Shown: positions 41,346 to 50,533, counted from the first letter of the stretch. The stretch: 64,000 bases of DNA from Paenibacillus sp. GSMTC-2017 (GCF_016019935.1 NZ_JAECMT010000008.1:33355-97354); one strand, 5' to 3'. Numbers and translations: made by a program. Notes: generated by a model from the sequence alone, not told the origin.

Positions 41346-42173
41346 TTAGTCTTTAAAGTAGTTTCCTGGTACAACTGTTGTTTGTTTTGTTTTCATATCT
41401 ACTGCCGTAAGTTTCGCAAGCGAAATATAGTCCTCTAGCAGACGTTCCTCAAGTTCAACTTCACCCGACTCTACGAACACGCCAACTCCAGCAACCTTCG
41501 CTTTAAATTCATAGAGCAAATCCATCATGCCCTTAATCGTTCCGCCAGCTTTCATAAAGTCATCAATAATAAGAACGTTTGATTGTTCTTTAAGTGCTCT
41601 GCGTGCTAATGACATCGTTTGTATCCGCTTTGTGGAGCCCGATACATAATTGATGCTTACTGCCGAACCTTCTGTTACTTTATTGTCCCGCCTTACGATA
41701 ACAACAGGTATATTCAAACATGCAGCCGTAGCATATGCGAGAGGAATACCCTTCGTCTCTACGGTCATAATGACATCAATTTTCCGTCCTGAAAAAGCTG
41801 TAGCAAACATTCTCCCTACATCAGCAAGCAATTCCGGCTGTCCAAGCATATCCGTCATATATAAGTAACCGCCTGGTAATACACGATCAGGCTGTTCCAA
41901 CTGGAGGCAAATTTTTTCCATAATGTTCAAAGCAGTTGCTTCATGCATTAAAGGAATAAATTTAACTCCGCCGGCAGCCCCAGCGAGTGTATGCAGTTCA
42001 CCGATACTTTCTTCCTCGAAGACCTCTTTTATAATCGCTAAATCCTCACTTATCGATGATTTAGCCGATTGATAACGATCTGCAAATGCTGTCAACGAAA
42101 TTAACGTGTGGGGGCGGGCTAACAGATATTGTGTCATTTCTACAAGCCTGGAGCTCCTTTTCAACTTCTTCAC
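41346..42173 (-). CDS. purR: Purine operon repressor PurR
   Basis: A 275-residue repressor of purine genes that releases DNA when it binds PRPP. N-terminal winged helix (KRSSRLVEMTQYLLARPHTLISLTAFADRYQSAKSSISEDL) and C-terminal phosphoribosyltransferase-like domain with the PRPP loop NVLIIDDFMKAGGT. It matches B. subtilis PurR closely. I take the GTG at 42173, seven bases after GAGGGAG, over the TTG at 42179. purR and ridA form one unit. Confidence 0.95.
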   Translation of the reverse strand: MKKLKRSSRLVEMTQYLLARPHTLISLTAFADRYQSAKSSISEDLAIIKEVFEEESIGELHTLAGAAGGVKFIPLMHEATALNIMEKICLQLEQPDRVLPGGYLYMTDMLGQPELLADVGRMFATAFSGRKIDVIMTVETKGIPLAYATAACLNIPVVIVRRDNKVTEGSAVSINYVSGSTKRIQTMSLARRALKEQSNVLIIDDFMKAGGTIKGMMDLLYEFKAKVAGVGVFVESGEVELEERLLEDYISLAKLTAVDMKTKQTTVVPGNYFKD

Positions 42174-42254
42174 TGGCAATCTCCCTCGCTAAACCCGAAT
42201 AATATTAAGTCAATTTTACATTTCTATACGGATTTAATCAATAAAAACGTCATG

Positions 42255-43109
42255 CTATGTAAGCATTCTTACCACATACACTTCTTTACAGAAGCCTCTT
42301 AATCCATTATATATCCGTGGAAGCTTCGCTTCCTTAGAAACTAGTCCAAACACAGTAGGTCCGCTACCAGACATTAATACACCATCCGCACCGAGTCGCA
42401 ACATACTTTCTTTAAGCTGCATCACTTCTGGATGCAAGTCCAGTGTAACCGACTCAAGTACATTGCCAAGACCTCCGCACATATCTTGAAACGATCCTCG
42501 TTCAAGAGCATCCACCATCCCTGGAATAGAAGGATGAGTCTTAAGATCATTAGCTCTCAGTCTGCCGTACACATCAGCCGTCGAAACGTTAATAGGCGGC
42601 TTAGCAAGAACGACCCAGCATTGTGGCGGATTATGAATCGGTTCTAACTTCTCACCACGTCCACGCGCAAGTGCTGTTCCTCCTGTTACACAGAAAGGAA
42701 CGTCCGAACCTAATTCGGCCCCTAGCAGACATAGCTCGTCCTCAGATATGCCAAGACCCCAAAGACGGTTTAGTCCACGGAGTGCGGCTGCAGCATCGCT
42801 GCTTCCGCCAGCTAAGCCAGCAGCAACTGGTATTTTTTTATCTAGATGTATGTATACACCTTTACTAACGCCATACCGCTCTTTAATTAGACGAGCAGCT
42901 TGAAAAGCTAAATTTTTCTCATCAAGCGGAATATAGCCTACTTGGCTCGTTAACATAATCGTATCGCGCGGCAGTTCTTGCATTTCTAGACGATCTGCAA
43001 GGTCTACCATGGTCATAATCATCTCGACTTCATGGTATCCGTCATCACGTTTACGAAGCACATCCAGTAATAGATTAATTTTGGCAGGAGCTTTTTCATA
43101 AATTTTCAT
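42255..43109 (-). CDS. ispE: 4-diphosphocytidyl-2-C-methyl-D-erythritol kinase
   Basis: A 284-residue GHMP kinase of the MEP isoprenoid pathway. Motif 1 KAPAKINLLLDVLRKRDDGYHEVEM, ATP-binding motif PVAAGLAGGSSDAAAALRGL, and motif 3 LMSGSGPTVFGLV are all present. The active-site Lys and Asp are in these segments. It lies between sspF and purR as in B. subtilis. Confidence 0.95.
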   Translation of the reverse strand: MKIYEKAPAKINLLLDVLRKRDDGYHEVEMIMTMVDLADRLEMQELPRDTIMLTSQVGYIPLDEKNLAFQAARLIKERYGVSKGVYIHLDKKIPVAAGLAGGSSDAAAALRGLNRLWGLGISEDELCLLGAELGSDVPFCVTGGTALARGRGEKLEPIHNPPQCWVVLAKPPINVSTADVYGRLRANDLKTHPSIPGMVDALERGSFQDMCGGLGNVLESVTLDLHPEVMQLKESMLRLGADGVLMSGSGPTVFGLVSKEAKLPRIYNGLRGFCKEVYVVRMLT

Positions 43110-43167
43110 CAGATAAGTTCACCCGTTCGTCTTAAGCTTAAGCACCATTATATCAAAGGAACACAAT

Positions 43168-43219
43168 AAAAGCTAAACTATGGCAACCGCTTTCTTTGGT
43201 TACTCACAGTTTAGCTTAT
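43168..43219 (-). terminator. Terminator after sspF
   Basis: AAGCTAAACT pairs with AGTTTAGCTT around an inner GTAACC / GGTTGC stem, ending TTTTATT on the minus strand. Confidence 0.75.
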
Positions 43220-43230
43220 TTTAGCTCGAT

Positions 43231-43416
43231 CTATGGACGATATGATTTCGCTGCGGCCTGTTCTGCGAGCTGTATTGCTCGTTTCACCATGTTACCCGCA
43301 TCCTTGGCTTTTATACCTCCCCAGCCTTCCTCCTGAACAGTATCATAAAAGCCTAAGTCCTTTGCGAGCTCGTATTTGAACTCTTCAGACATAACACTAC
43401 GACGTCTGCGTCCCAT
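43231..43416 (-). CDS. sspF: Small acid-soluble spore protein, alpha/beta type (SspF)
   Basis: A 61-residue spore DNA-binding protein. MGRRRRSVMSEEFKYELAKDLGFYDTVQEEGWGGI and DAGNMVKRAIQLAEQ match SspF of B. subtilis almost throughout. I use the ATG at 43416 with GGAGG 8 bases upstream, not the earlier ATG at 43437. In B. subtilis it is a sigma-G gene. Confidence 0.95.
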   Translation of the reverse strand: MGRRRRSVMSEEFKYELAKDLGFYDTVQEEGWGGIKAKDAGNMVKRAIQLAEQAAAKSYRP

Positions 43417-43504
43417 ATGCGTTTCCTCCGATCTCATAATAAGAATTAACTCTGAGAATTGCTCTACACACGTAGTATGTGTTCGAAAGCCCGGAATATA
43501 CGCA

Positions 43505-43532
43505 ACAAAAAAGCGCAGATATGCTCTGCGCT
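43505..43532 (-). terminator. Terminator after veg
   Basis: AGCGCAGA pairs with TCTGCGCT around GCATA, followed by TTTTTTG on the minus strand. Confidence 0.88.
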
Positions 43533-43569
43533 GTGTGCCCTAAATGGCATATATGAAGCTTATGTCAAT

Positions 43570-43845
43570 CTATTGTTGAAGATAAGCGATTCGTACCTGA
43601 CCTTCATCATTACATACAGTAACTTCCACGGATTCTGTCAGAATGTCCGCATAGCTGTAGGACACACGTTTGAACGCATGCTGTTCCTCGTCTAGCTTGA
43701 CAATGAAAACAGAAGGGTAGATTTCTTCCAACGTGCCGGTCCGTTCAATGGTCTTTCGACGACCACCATTTGCTCTTAGACGGATTTTGGAGCCTACATG
43801 GGCTTCCAAGCTGCGTTTTATATCCAATAGCGCGTTTTTTGCCAT
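43570..43845 (-). CDS. veg: Veg protein
   Basis: A 91-residue protein; in B. subtilis Veg stimulates biofilm formation through the SinR pathway. Signature pieces: LLDIKRSLEAHVGSKIRLRANGGRRKTIERTG, YPSVFIVKLDEEQHAFKRVSYSYADILTESVEV. ATG at 43845, nine bases after GAGGTGG; the TTG at 43851 overlaps this region and is unlikely. Preceded by an exceptionally good promoter. Confidence 0.95.
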   Translation of the reverse strand: MAKNALLDIKRSLEAHVGSKIRLRANGGRRKTIERTGTLEEIYPSVFIVKLDEEQHAFKRVSYSYADILTESVEVTVCNDEGQVRIAYLQQ

Positions 43846-43872
43846 TGTCAACTACCACCTCTTTCCTTGTCC

Positions 43873-43901
43873 ATTATAACCAATGAAGGAGGGGTTGTCA
43901 A
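43873..43901 (-). promoter_or_regulatory. veg promoter, perfect sigma-A consensus
   Basis: TTGACA (43901-43896), 17-base spacer, TATAAT (43878-43873). Both boxes are fully consensus. The veg promoter of B. subtilis is likewise among the strongest known. Confidence 0.9.
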
Positions 43902-43954
43902 ACAAAGCGAAATATTATATCAGTCCATTATTTCTCTTGTCAACGGTGATTTCA

Positions 43955-43973
43955 CCCATTTTTTGAAAATGGG
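43955..43973. repeat. Inverted repeat between yabG and veg
   Basis: CCCATTTT TTG AAAATGGG is a perfect 8-bp stem, and it is joined to a second palindrome GGTGATTTCACC (43945-43956). No clear T-tract follows on the minus strand. It may end yabG transcription weakly or act as a binding site. Confidence 0.4.
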
Positions 43974-44055
43974 GGCATCTGACCGATAGTATTTTCTTTT
44001 TGCCGATACATTATGCGCCTAACATCCTATTGTTCTTTTTTAAATAATAGGCTTA

Positions 44056-44922
44056 TTAGGTTGTTACTTTAGGTTTTGGCAAACCCATTCTGTACCTGCC
44101 CATCGTATCAATTCCACCTACACCATCGATACCGCTGATGGTGCCATGGATGACATCAGGTAGGTTAATCGTTTCACGAATAGAGGTATAACTTGCTTTT
44201 ATGGCAATATAAACAGGATCTAGTGCATGAATCAAAATTCGTCCAGGAGAACTTGCAAAGTTAGAACCAGCTTGCAACAACGCTTCAAAGTGCGATTGGC
44301 ACGCTCCGGCAATGACTACCAGCCCATCTCGATTTTTTTCATAATCCCGAGCTACCCGTACTGCATTAACAAAGTTTTGCGAGTTCTTGTAGCTGTTTAA
44401 ACTATACAACTCTCCGGGGGCTCGATTTTTGAGTACACCGTCATGTCCAGTAATAACTACGATATCTGGTTTGATCTGTGGAAGAAGTCGATACAGCACA
44501 TCAGCCATTTGCGATTCATGAATATGCAAGCCATGAGCTAAAACATGCATCGTATTGTATAGCTGCATACTTTTCTTTAAGTAGTTGCCGTCTCCGTCCA
44601 AATGAAGCACTTTTCCAGGCACTTCGAAGTAAGGCGCACTCTGCTGCTCCTGGGCACGTCTAATAACACTCTCATAGCCTGTAGCCTGCTTTTCTCTAGC
44701 GGTATGCATTTTTTGGAGCGACTCATTAACTTTTATACGTACCTGCTGCACTGCGCGCGTAGATTCTGGATCTTGAACAACAGACAGATCTGGAATCGGC
44801 GCATCCGCCAGCAGCCGGTAATCCGTCCCTTTTAGAAGGGCATGATGAGTAAGTACGGCTTCGACACGGAACAAAACGTCACTGCCATACGATTTGCGGA
44901 CGACCAGGTCCCCTTGCTTCAT
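44056..44922 (-). CDS. yabG: Sporulation-specific protease YabG
   Basis: A 288-residue cysteine protease that trims spore coat proteins during maturation. It starts MKQGDLVVRKSYGSDVLFRVE and contains VPGKVLHLDGDGNYLKKSM, VVITGHDGVLKNRAP and IAGACQSHFEALLQAGSNFASSPGRILIHALDPVYI, the region holding the catalytic Cys and His. Made in the mother cell late in sporulation in B. subtilis. AGGTGA lies 10 bases before the ATG. Confidence 0.93.
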   Translation of the reverse strand: MKQGDLVVRKSYGSDVLFRVEAVLTHHALLKGTDYRLLADAPIPDLSVVQDPESTRAVQQVRIKVNESLQKMHTAREKQATGYESVIRRAQEQQSAPYFEVPGKVLHLDGDGNYLKKSMQLYNTMHVLAHGLHIHESQMADVLYRLLPQIKPDIVVITGHDGVLKNRAPGELYSLNSYKNSQNFVNAVRVARDYEKNRDGLVVIAGACQSHFEALLQAGSNFASSPGRILIHALDPVYIAIKASYTSIRETINLPDVIHGTISGIDGVGGIDTMGRYRMGLPKPKVTT

Positions 44923-44987
44923 TTGTAAATCACCTCTTCGTCTATCCTATGGGCGGATAGGGCGAATGGTGAGAAATTTCTACTACG

Positions 44988-45914
44988 TTATCTAACCAAC
45001 CCCGAAGACAAAAGCGCTTTGCTTAGTTCAGCGAATTCTTCCAATGATAATGTCTCGCCACGTCTAACAGGATCAATACTTATTTCGTTAAGCAATGCAT
45101 TCAGAGCTTCACGATGCTCCTTGCCTACGAAAGCTGTTAAATTGTTAGCAAGCGTCTTACGACGCTGTGCAAAGCTAGCTTGCACGACGCGGAAGAAGAA
45201 AGCTTCATCCGGAACGTCAACCGCCGGCTTATCTCTAACTGAAAGCTTAATAACAGCTGAATCAACGTTCGGCTGCGGAATAAATACAGTGTTCGGCACC
45301 ATACATACTAGCTGTGGCACACAGTAGTATTGAACAGCTACGCTAAGGCTGCCATATTCCTTGCCTCCTGGCTTAGCCGCCATTCGCTGTGCAACCTCTT
45401 TCTGAATCATAACAACGATATGTTGCAAGGGCAGACGCTCTTCCAGAAGCTTCATCAAAATTGGTGTCGTCACGTAATAAGGCAGGTTGGCTACAACACT
45501 TACGCCAGCAACATCCTTGAACTGCTCTTTAAATAATTCCTTCAGATCAATTTTAAGAACATCACCATGTACGACGGATACATGCGGCTTATCTGCTAGT
45601 ACATCTCTAAGGATCGGAATAAGTCGTTGGTCGATCTCTACTGCAGTTACCTTGCCCGAAGCATCAGCAAGTCGCTGTGTAAGTGCACCAATACCAGGAC
45701 CAATCTCAAGTGCTCCTTTTGTTTCGTCAAGCTCGGCAGCAGCTACAATGTTGTTTAATATATTTCCATCGATCAAGAAGTTTTGACCGAGACTTTTTTT
45801 GAAGGAAAAACCATACTTCGCTATAATTTCTTTCGTTCGCTTCGGTGACCCAACCTCTGGTGCCGTTGTTTTTACTTGTCCTTTACTTTGACTACTTTGG
45901 TTCTCGTTATTCAT
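44988..45914 (-). CDS. rsmA: 16S rRNA (adenine1518/1519-N6) dimethyltransferase RsmA/KsgA
   Basis: A 308-residue methyltransferase acting late in 30S assembly. SAM-binding EIGPGIGALTQRLAD, acidic motif VTAVEIDQR and catalytic VVANLPYYVTTPIL (NLPY) are present; the tail ALNALLNEISIDPVRRGETLSLEEFAELS is typical. I begin at the ATG at 45914, preceded by GGAGG; the frame is open 40 codons earlier, but that part overlaps rnmV. rnmV lies four bases upstream. Confidence 0.94.
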   Translation of the reverse strand: MNNENQSSQSKGQVKTTAPEVGSPKRTKEIIAKYGFSFKKSLGQNFLIDGNILNNIVAAAELDETKGALEIGPGIGALTQRLADASGKVTAVEIDQRLIPILRDVLADKPHVSVVHGDVLKIDLKELFKEQFKDVAGVSVVANLPYYVTTPILMKLLEERLPLQHIVVMIQKEVAQRMAAKPGGKEYGSLSVAVQYYCVPQLVCMVPNTVFIPQPNVDSAVIKLSVRDKPAVDVPDEAFFFRVVQASFAQRRKTLANNLTAFVGKEHREALNALLNEISIDPVRRGETLSLEEFAELSKALLSSGLVR

Positions 45915-45918
45915 CCTG

Positions 45919-46467
45919 TTATTCCTCCAGTATTCGTTCCATCTCACGTAGTGCAACGTCGAATTCCGATTTGGATATACGGAAGCTTGTACAACGCTTA
46001 TAAAATTGTTTACCGTTCGCGTATCCAATGCCAAGTAGCTTGCCCATTTCTAATCGTCTATTTGACGCATTAGGATGTACGATTAAGCCCGCTTCCATCA
46101 GATCATCCCATGCAATTTCTCCAATTGCATTTTCCGTTTCAGTACGAAGCTCAGATAGCGCTTGTACGATGGCGTCAGGGCTTGCGTTCTCGATTCCAAT
46201 ATCCCCTTTATAGAAGGCCTTCTCCTGCGGGAGAAACGCATGCTTACAGCCCGGCGCATGTCGTGCCACTATTTTGCGAATTCGCTCGCCAGCATGATCG
46301 GGATCAGTAAAAATAATAACACCTCTGCGCTCATTAGCAAGAGCAATACGGCGCAATACATCTTCACCAATCGCAGAGCCGTTTGTTTCAATTGTATCTG
46401 CTTCAACTGCTCGCTTAATCGCGGCGGTATCATCTTTTCCTTCTACAACGATAACTTCCTTAATCAC
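45919..46467 (-). CDS. rnmV: Ribonuclease M5
   Basis: A 182-residue Toprim nuclease that matures 5S rRNA. VIVVEGKDDTAAIKRAVEADTI holds the Toprim glutamate and IFTDPDHAGERIRKIV the DxD acids. Starts with GTG, eight bases after GAAGGAC. Immediately followed by rsmA, as in B. subtilis. Confidence 0.94.
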   Translation of the reverse strand: MIKEVIVVEGKDDTAAIKRAVEADTIETNGSAIGEDVLRRIALANERRGVIIFTDPDHAGERIRKIVARHAPGCKHAFLPQEKAFYKGDIGIENASPDAIVQALSELRTETENAIGEIAWDDLMEAGLIVHPNASNRRLEMGKLLGIGYANGKQFYKRCTSFRISKSEFDVALREMERILEE

Positions 46468-46641
46468 TTTGCTCAGTCCTTCCCTTACCCTAGCCTCAGC
46501 ATTTTTCCCTATAAGTAAACATGCAAAAGGAAGAGGCAGTGCCTCTTCCTATGATGGCATATTTAATTGAACATTACGATATGTTGATGATGAAGAAAAT
46601 TCTACATTGATCCTTTTGGCTTAGATAAAGCCTAGAGTCTA

Positions 46642-47790
46642 TTAGCTGGCTGTTGGCTTTTTTGGCCCAAGGATGTAGACGGTATAGCCCTTTTTCTTAC
46701 CGAACTTGGTCGCATGACTATTACTCTCGAAGTAAATGTCAATCTTGTTCCCTTTTACGGCACTTCCCTTGTCTTCCGCACGGCGGAAGCCAATTCCTTC
46801 GATGTATACCCACCAACCAATAGGAATGACTTTAGGATCAACCGCAATGGTTCTACCCTCTTTCACACGAGTACCAGATGCAGTAATACCGAATTCAGGA
46901 TGATCTTCATCTTTGCCAGTAGACGTTGCATCAGCACTGTAAGCTGTTAATGTAACGTTTTTAATCATTTTTTTGGCTTTAAATGTAAGATCTCCCTTCG
47001 TTAAAGTAAGGCTGCTTGGACTACTATTGGAAAGAATAGTTACCTTGGATTCTTCCTTCTTCGTTCCTACTGCAATGACCTGATCCACCGCAGCTGTCTG
47101 CACGATTTCACTGACCATCTGATTAGAGATGAGTACACCATCTTCATACTTTTTCTTAACTTGTTCAACGACAACGCCTTTCTTACCCGTCTGAACAAGC
47201 TTTTCCTTGCCTTGTTCAAGCGTCGGGTCATCTTTCTTCACGATAGAGAATGGAACGGTTTTTTCGAGCTCCGATACTTTCGTATCGACTCGAACAATGG
47301 TGACCATGTCTTCCGCGTTAATAACTGAACTAAGCGGAGGGCTTATTTTATCTTCACTTCGAAGGGATAGATTTAGTTCCTCTATCGCCGCCTGTACCGT
47401 CTTCTCTGTCGTGTACACCGTTGATGTCTTGCCATCAGCCTTTACAACTACTGGTATCGCATGAGTTACCTCAACACGATCGCCGTCCTTTATTGGTGCA
47501 TTGAGCGGGACAGACACCTCATCATGAGGTCCTATTGTTATAGCTTGTTCATCCAGTAGGCGTTGCAGGACCCATTGTTTCGTTTCCACAATGGTTTCTT
47601 GTCCATTCACTACTACGGAGACGCTTTTGACAGCCGTTCCGTACAACAACACCAAAAACATGAAAGTCATAGCGATTGAGATTATAGCGCTCAACATAAT
47701 CAAACGCAAGTTTCCATGCTTCCATCGCATTGCGAAAGACATGCTGGATGATCGTTTCCCATGGGTGTCCTTAGCCTGGATTAATCCCAC
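46642..47790 (-). CDS. yabE: YabE: DUF348-G5-3D domain cell-wall protein
   Basis: A 382-residue wall-associated protein with one membrane anchor (about 30-52). Two DUF348 modules (SVSVVVNGQETIVETKQWVLQRLLDEQAI; VVVKADGKTSTVYTTEKTVQAAIEEL) are followed by a G5 domain (about 180-255) and a C-terminal 3D domain (YSADATSTGKDEDHPEFGITASGTRVKEGRTIAVDPKVIPIGWWVYIEG; three conserved aspartates). Family members such as RpfB/YocH-like proteins cut or remodel peptidoglycan. Start is GTG, nine bases after AGGAGG. It lies upstream of rnmV as in B. subtilis. Confidence 0.9.
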   Translation of the reverse strand: MGLIQAKDTHGKRSSSMSFAMRWKHGNLRLIMLSAIISIAMTFMFLVLLYGTAVKSVSVVVNGQETIVETKQWVLQRLLDEQAITIGPHDEVSVPLNAPIKDGDRVEVTHAIPVVVKADGKTSTVYTTEKTVQAAIEELNLSLRSEDKISPPLSSVINAEDMVTIVRVDTKVSELEKTVPFSIVKKDDPTLEQGKEKLVQTGKKGVVVEQVKKKYEDGVLISNQMVSEIVQTAAVDQVIAVGTKKEESKVTILSNSSPSSLTLTKGDLTFKAKKMIKNVTLTAYSADATSTGKDEDHPEFGITASGTRVKEGRTIAVDPKVIPIGWWVYIEGIGFRRAEDKGSAVKGNKIDIYFESNSHATKFGKKKGYTVYILGPKKPTAS

Positions 47791-48063
47791 TTCATCGGTC
47801 CTCCTTCATAGCCCCGCCGCCAAGTGTTACGCATGTTACAACTGACGCGACTATAGTATTATGGCGTGCAAGCACGCACTCCAGTAAAGCAGATCCATTA
47901 CCTCCCTGATTAACCCTATGACGACGAAGTATCGTTTATTCAACTTTTAGTGATGAGGTCGTCGTTTGAACAACGTGTGTGGTAGATACTTTTGTGTTCA
48001 TGATAGGGATGCAGAGGAGGAAAATTTGAGGTTCAAATTAGGATGATAAACTGGAAATCCAAT
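47791..48063 (-). other. Long leader region of yabE
   Basis: No gene seen. It contains the palindrome GCGTGC TT GCACGC (47863-47876) and a 7-bp ACGACGA / TCGTCGT inverted repeat on the minus strand. I looked for the c-di-AMP (ydaO) riboswitch core often found before such wall genes and did not find a convincing match. The rest up to tatD holds the terminator below and AT-rich sequence. Confidence 0.4.
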
Positions 48064-48110
48064 ACAAAACGTAAAGCTCTGATTTGAATCATACCTTCAT
48101 CAGAGCTCTG
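48064..48110 (-). terminator. Probable terminator after tatD
   Basis: GAGCTCTGAT pairs with ATCAGAGCTT across a 15-base loop, followed by TTTACGTTTTG on the minus strand. Confidence 0.6.
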
Positions 48111-48239
48111 TTGTAAAGAAGCGATAAAATGCTATTTTCACTAAAAATGATTGAAATCTTCGGAAAAACAAGGGAATTCATCGACTAAAATCAGTTTTTT
48201 TGCGATAAAGGTACGAAATACTCGTTATTTCACTGCCTT

Positions 48240-49019
48240 TCACTCAATCCCAAAACATTTTTTACCGTTTGAGGTTGTAATTAGTGCAATTTCCTCTACC
48301 GTTTTCCCCTTAATCTCCGCAGCTGCCTGAGCGACTAGTGCAACGTATGAGGTCTCATTTCTTTTTCCACGAAATGGATGAGGAGTAAGATATGGGGAGT
48401 CTGTTTCGATCAATAATCGATCTAGTGGAACGTACTCAAGTACCTCTTTTGGCACCTTTGCATTTTTGTAAGTAACTGGTCCACCGAACGAAATATAAAA
48501 GTTCATATCGAGACATTGTTTTGCCGTTTCAGAGCTTCCAGAAAAACAATGCATGACGCCTCCCACTTCTGACGCTTTCTCCTCTTTAAGAATGCGGAGA
48601 ATATCTTCATGTGCATCACGATTATGAATGACAATGGGCTTGTCCACTTTGCGAGCAAGCCGTATTTGTTCACGGAATACACGTTGTTGAACTTCCTTAG
48701 GTGAAGTATCCCAGTGATAGTCAAGACCAATTTCTCCGATCGCTACCACTTTCTTGTGACTGCATAGCTCTTCTATCCAATCTAGATCCTCTGGCTTCAT
48801 ATGGATACTCTCAACCGGATGCCATCCGACCGCTGCATAAATAAATTCATATTTCTCAGCAAGTGCCATCGTCGTCGGAATCGTTTCTCGGTCAAACCCG
48901 ATATTAACCATAAGATCTACACCTGCTGCACGTGCACGTTCAATTACTTCTTCACGATCTTCGTCAAATTTATAAGAATCCAAGTGAGTGTGAGTGTCAA
49001 ATAGTAACGGCTTTGTCAT
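48240..49019 (-). CDS. tatD: TatD family metal-dependent DNase
   Basis: A 259-residue TIM-barrel nuclease (YabD). Metal ligands are in DTHTHLDSYKFDEDREEV, GEIGLDYHWD, PIVIHNRDAHED, VMHCFSGS and LIETDSPYLTPHP. TatD enzymes are 3'-5' exonucleases in DNA quality control. It follows the HD-domain gene by 15 bases and probably shares its promoter. In B. subtilis the upstream neighbour is metS. Confidence 0.93.
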   Translation of the reverse strand: MTKPLLFDTHTHLDSYKFDEDREEVIERARAAGVDLMVNIGFDRETIPTTMALAEKYEFIYAAVGWHPVESIHMKPEDLDWIEELCSHKKVVAIGEIGLDYHWDTSPKEVQQRVFREQIRLARKVDKPIVIHNRDAHEDILRILKEEKASEVGGVMHCFSGSSETAKQCLDMNFYISFGGPVTYKNAKVPKEVLEYVPLDRLLIETDSPYLTPHPFRGKRNETSYVALVAQAAAEIKGKTVEEIALITTSNGKKCFGIE

Positions 49020-49034
49020 TTCTGTTCGTTCTCC

Positions 49035-50333
49035 TTAATCGAGCTTAAATAATTTAATCATCTTTTCAGGAAGTTTTTTCTTATTTTTTAGAAGTGGTTC
49101 CTCAGGGAAATATAAGTGATATTGACCTTGATGAAGTCCAGTTATGGATCGAACAATGTCGGATTTAACAGAAATCTCGCTGATCTCATCTTCACTGTCT
49201 AACAACAAAATAGGTGCTTTTCCACTCTTTTCTCCATTCTTTTGCTCTGGTCGATATACATCATATGGCAGGTCAAACGGGTAATCAATCTCCATATGAT
49301 AGTCTGGGTTTAGACCTATCGACAAGAGTGAATCGGCTACTTCAGCAAGCAATGTTTCATCTGGGTTTTCAATGGTTACATACTTATATAAGTAACGATT
49401 AATAAAGCGTCTGCATAAATCACTGAGTAACTCATCCGTTTCATCTGACCATTCGGAAAATGCGGTTTGAACATGTGCTTCATCAAGCTTCAAATAATCT
49501 TGCAAGCTAAGTGTATTACTTAGCAGTTTTTTTAATGAATTCGTCATCCAGCGGAACCTGTAACCTTGATTGTTCAGCTCCGCAGCTCTTCGGAAAATTT
49601 GTCTCAATATAATTTCCGAACTACGGGTGACCGGATGGAAGTAAATTTGCCAATACATTTGATAACGTGACATTAAATAATGCTCAACGGCATGCATGCC
49701 ACTTTCCTTCACTACAATTTGCCCTTTATAGGGGCGCAATACGCGAAGAATCCGTTCCAAATCGAATGTACCATAGTTAACACCTGTAAAATAAGCATCT
49801 CGGAGCAAATAATCCATACGATCCGCATCCATCTGGCTGGAAATAAGACTTACAACAATTGGTTTAGGATACGTTTTTTTGATTACTGAAGATACCATTA
49901 ATGGAAACTCATCTGAAACGCGTCGCAAAACTTCATTAATTTCCGTTTCTCCCAATAAAATTGCGCAGGTCCACTCTTCGTGATCTGTATCAAAAATTTC
50001 TTCGAGGGAGTGGGAAAATGGACCGTGACCGACATCATGCAGCAGTGCTGCACATAAGGAGACGAGGCGTTCTTCGAGAGGCCAATCCGGGTATCTGTTT
50101 CTTTCAAATTGAGAAATAATTTTTCTAGTTATTTCATAAACACCTAACGAATGTGAAAAGCGACTATGCTCAGCACCATGAAATGTTAAATACGTTGTGC
50201 CGAGCTGTCTAATTCTACGTAGACGTTGAAATTCCCTCGTATTAATAAGATCCCAGATCGTCTGATCCTGTACGTAAACATAGTCATGGACAGGGTCTTT
50301 AAATACTTTTTCCTCCGATATTTGTTCCCTCAA
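49035..50333 (-). CDS. HD-domain phosphohydrolase (YwfO-like)
   Basis: A 432-residue HD-superfamily protein of the dGTPase/SAMHD1-like group. VFKDPVHDYVYVQDQTIWDLINTREFQRLRRIRQLGTTYLTFHGAEHSRFSHSLGV is the family signature; metal ligands are His of HSRFSH, the HD pair in AALLHDVGHGPFSH, and Asp in SQMDADRMDYLLRD. B. subtilis YwfO, the nearest protein I know, is encoded far away. Here it takes the slot of metS beside abrB. TTG start, eight bases after AAGGAG. Three 0A-box-like sites lie 50-90 bases upstream. Likely a nucleotide triphosphohydrolase. Confidence 0.88.
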   Translation of the reverse strand: MREQISEEKVFKDPVHDYVYVQDQTIWDLINTREFQRLRRIRQLGTTYLTFHGAEHSRFSHSLGVYEITRKIISQFERNRYPDWPLEERLVSLCAALLHDVGHGPFSHSLEEIFDTDHEEWTCAILLGETEINEVLRRVSDEFPLMVSSVIKKTYPKPIVVSLISSQMDADRMDYLLRDAYFTGVNYGTFDLERILRVLRPYKGQIVVKESGMHAVEHYLMSRYQMYWQIYFHPVTRSSEIILRQIFRRAAELNNQGYRFRWMTNSLKKLLSNTLSLQDYLKLDEAHVQTAFSEWSDETDELLSDLCRRFINRYLYKYVTIENPDETLLAEVADSLLSIGLNPDYHMEIDYPFDLPYDVYRPEQKNGEKSGKAPILLLDSEDEISEISVKSDIVRSITGLHQGQYHLYFPEEPLLKNKKKLPEKMIKLFKLD

Positions 50334-50381
50334 ATTCTCATCTCCTTTTGTTCATAATTTTGACACATACCTACTCGTAAT

Positions 50382-50420
50382 TGTCGAATAGTGTCGCAAA
50401 ATAGTTTCCAAATTGTCGAA
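50382..50420. promoter_or_regulatory. Cluster of three 0A-box-like sites
   Basis: TGTCGAA at 50382-50388 and TGTCGCA at 50392-50398 are ten bases apart (one helical turn), and TGTCGAA recurs at 50414-50420. They lie between the HD gene and the abrB promoter and could serve either. Confidence 0.55.
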
Positions 50421-50504
50421 GCTGTTGTATTCTATTACAAAGCTATTAAACTATGATGATCCACGATCTCTTGTAATCATTGGAGTCTGGTAGAACATTC
50501 TAGG

Positions 50505-50533
50505 TTGACTGTTTTGGGAAGAGTTGGTATTAT
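50505..50533 (+). promoter_or_regulatory. abrB promoter
   Basis: TTGACT (50505-50510), 17-base spacer, TATTAT (50528-50533). Confidence 0.75.

Noticed and set aside
47791..48063. c-di-AMP (ydaO) riboswitch before yabE
   Set aside because: Such a riboswitch is common before wall genes, but the conserved core sequence could not be recognised here.
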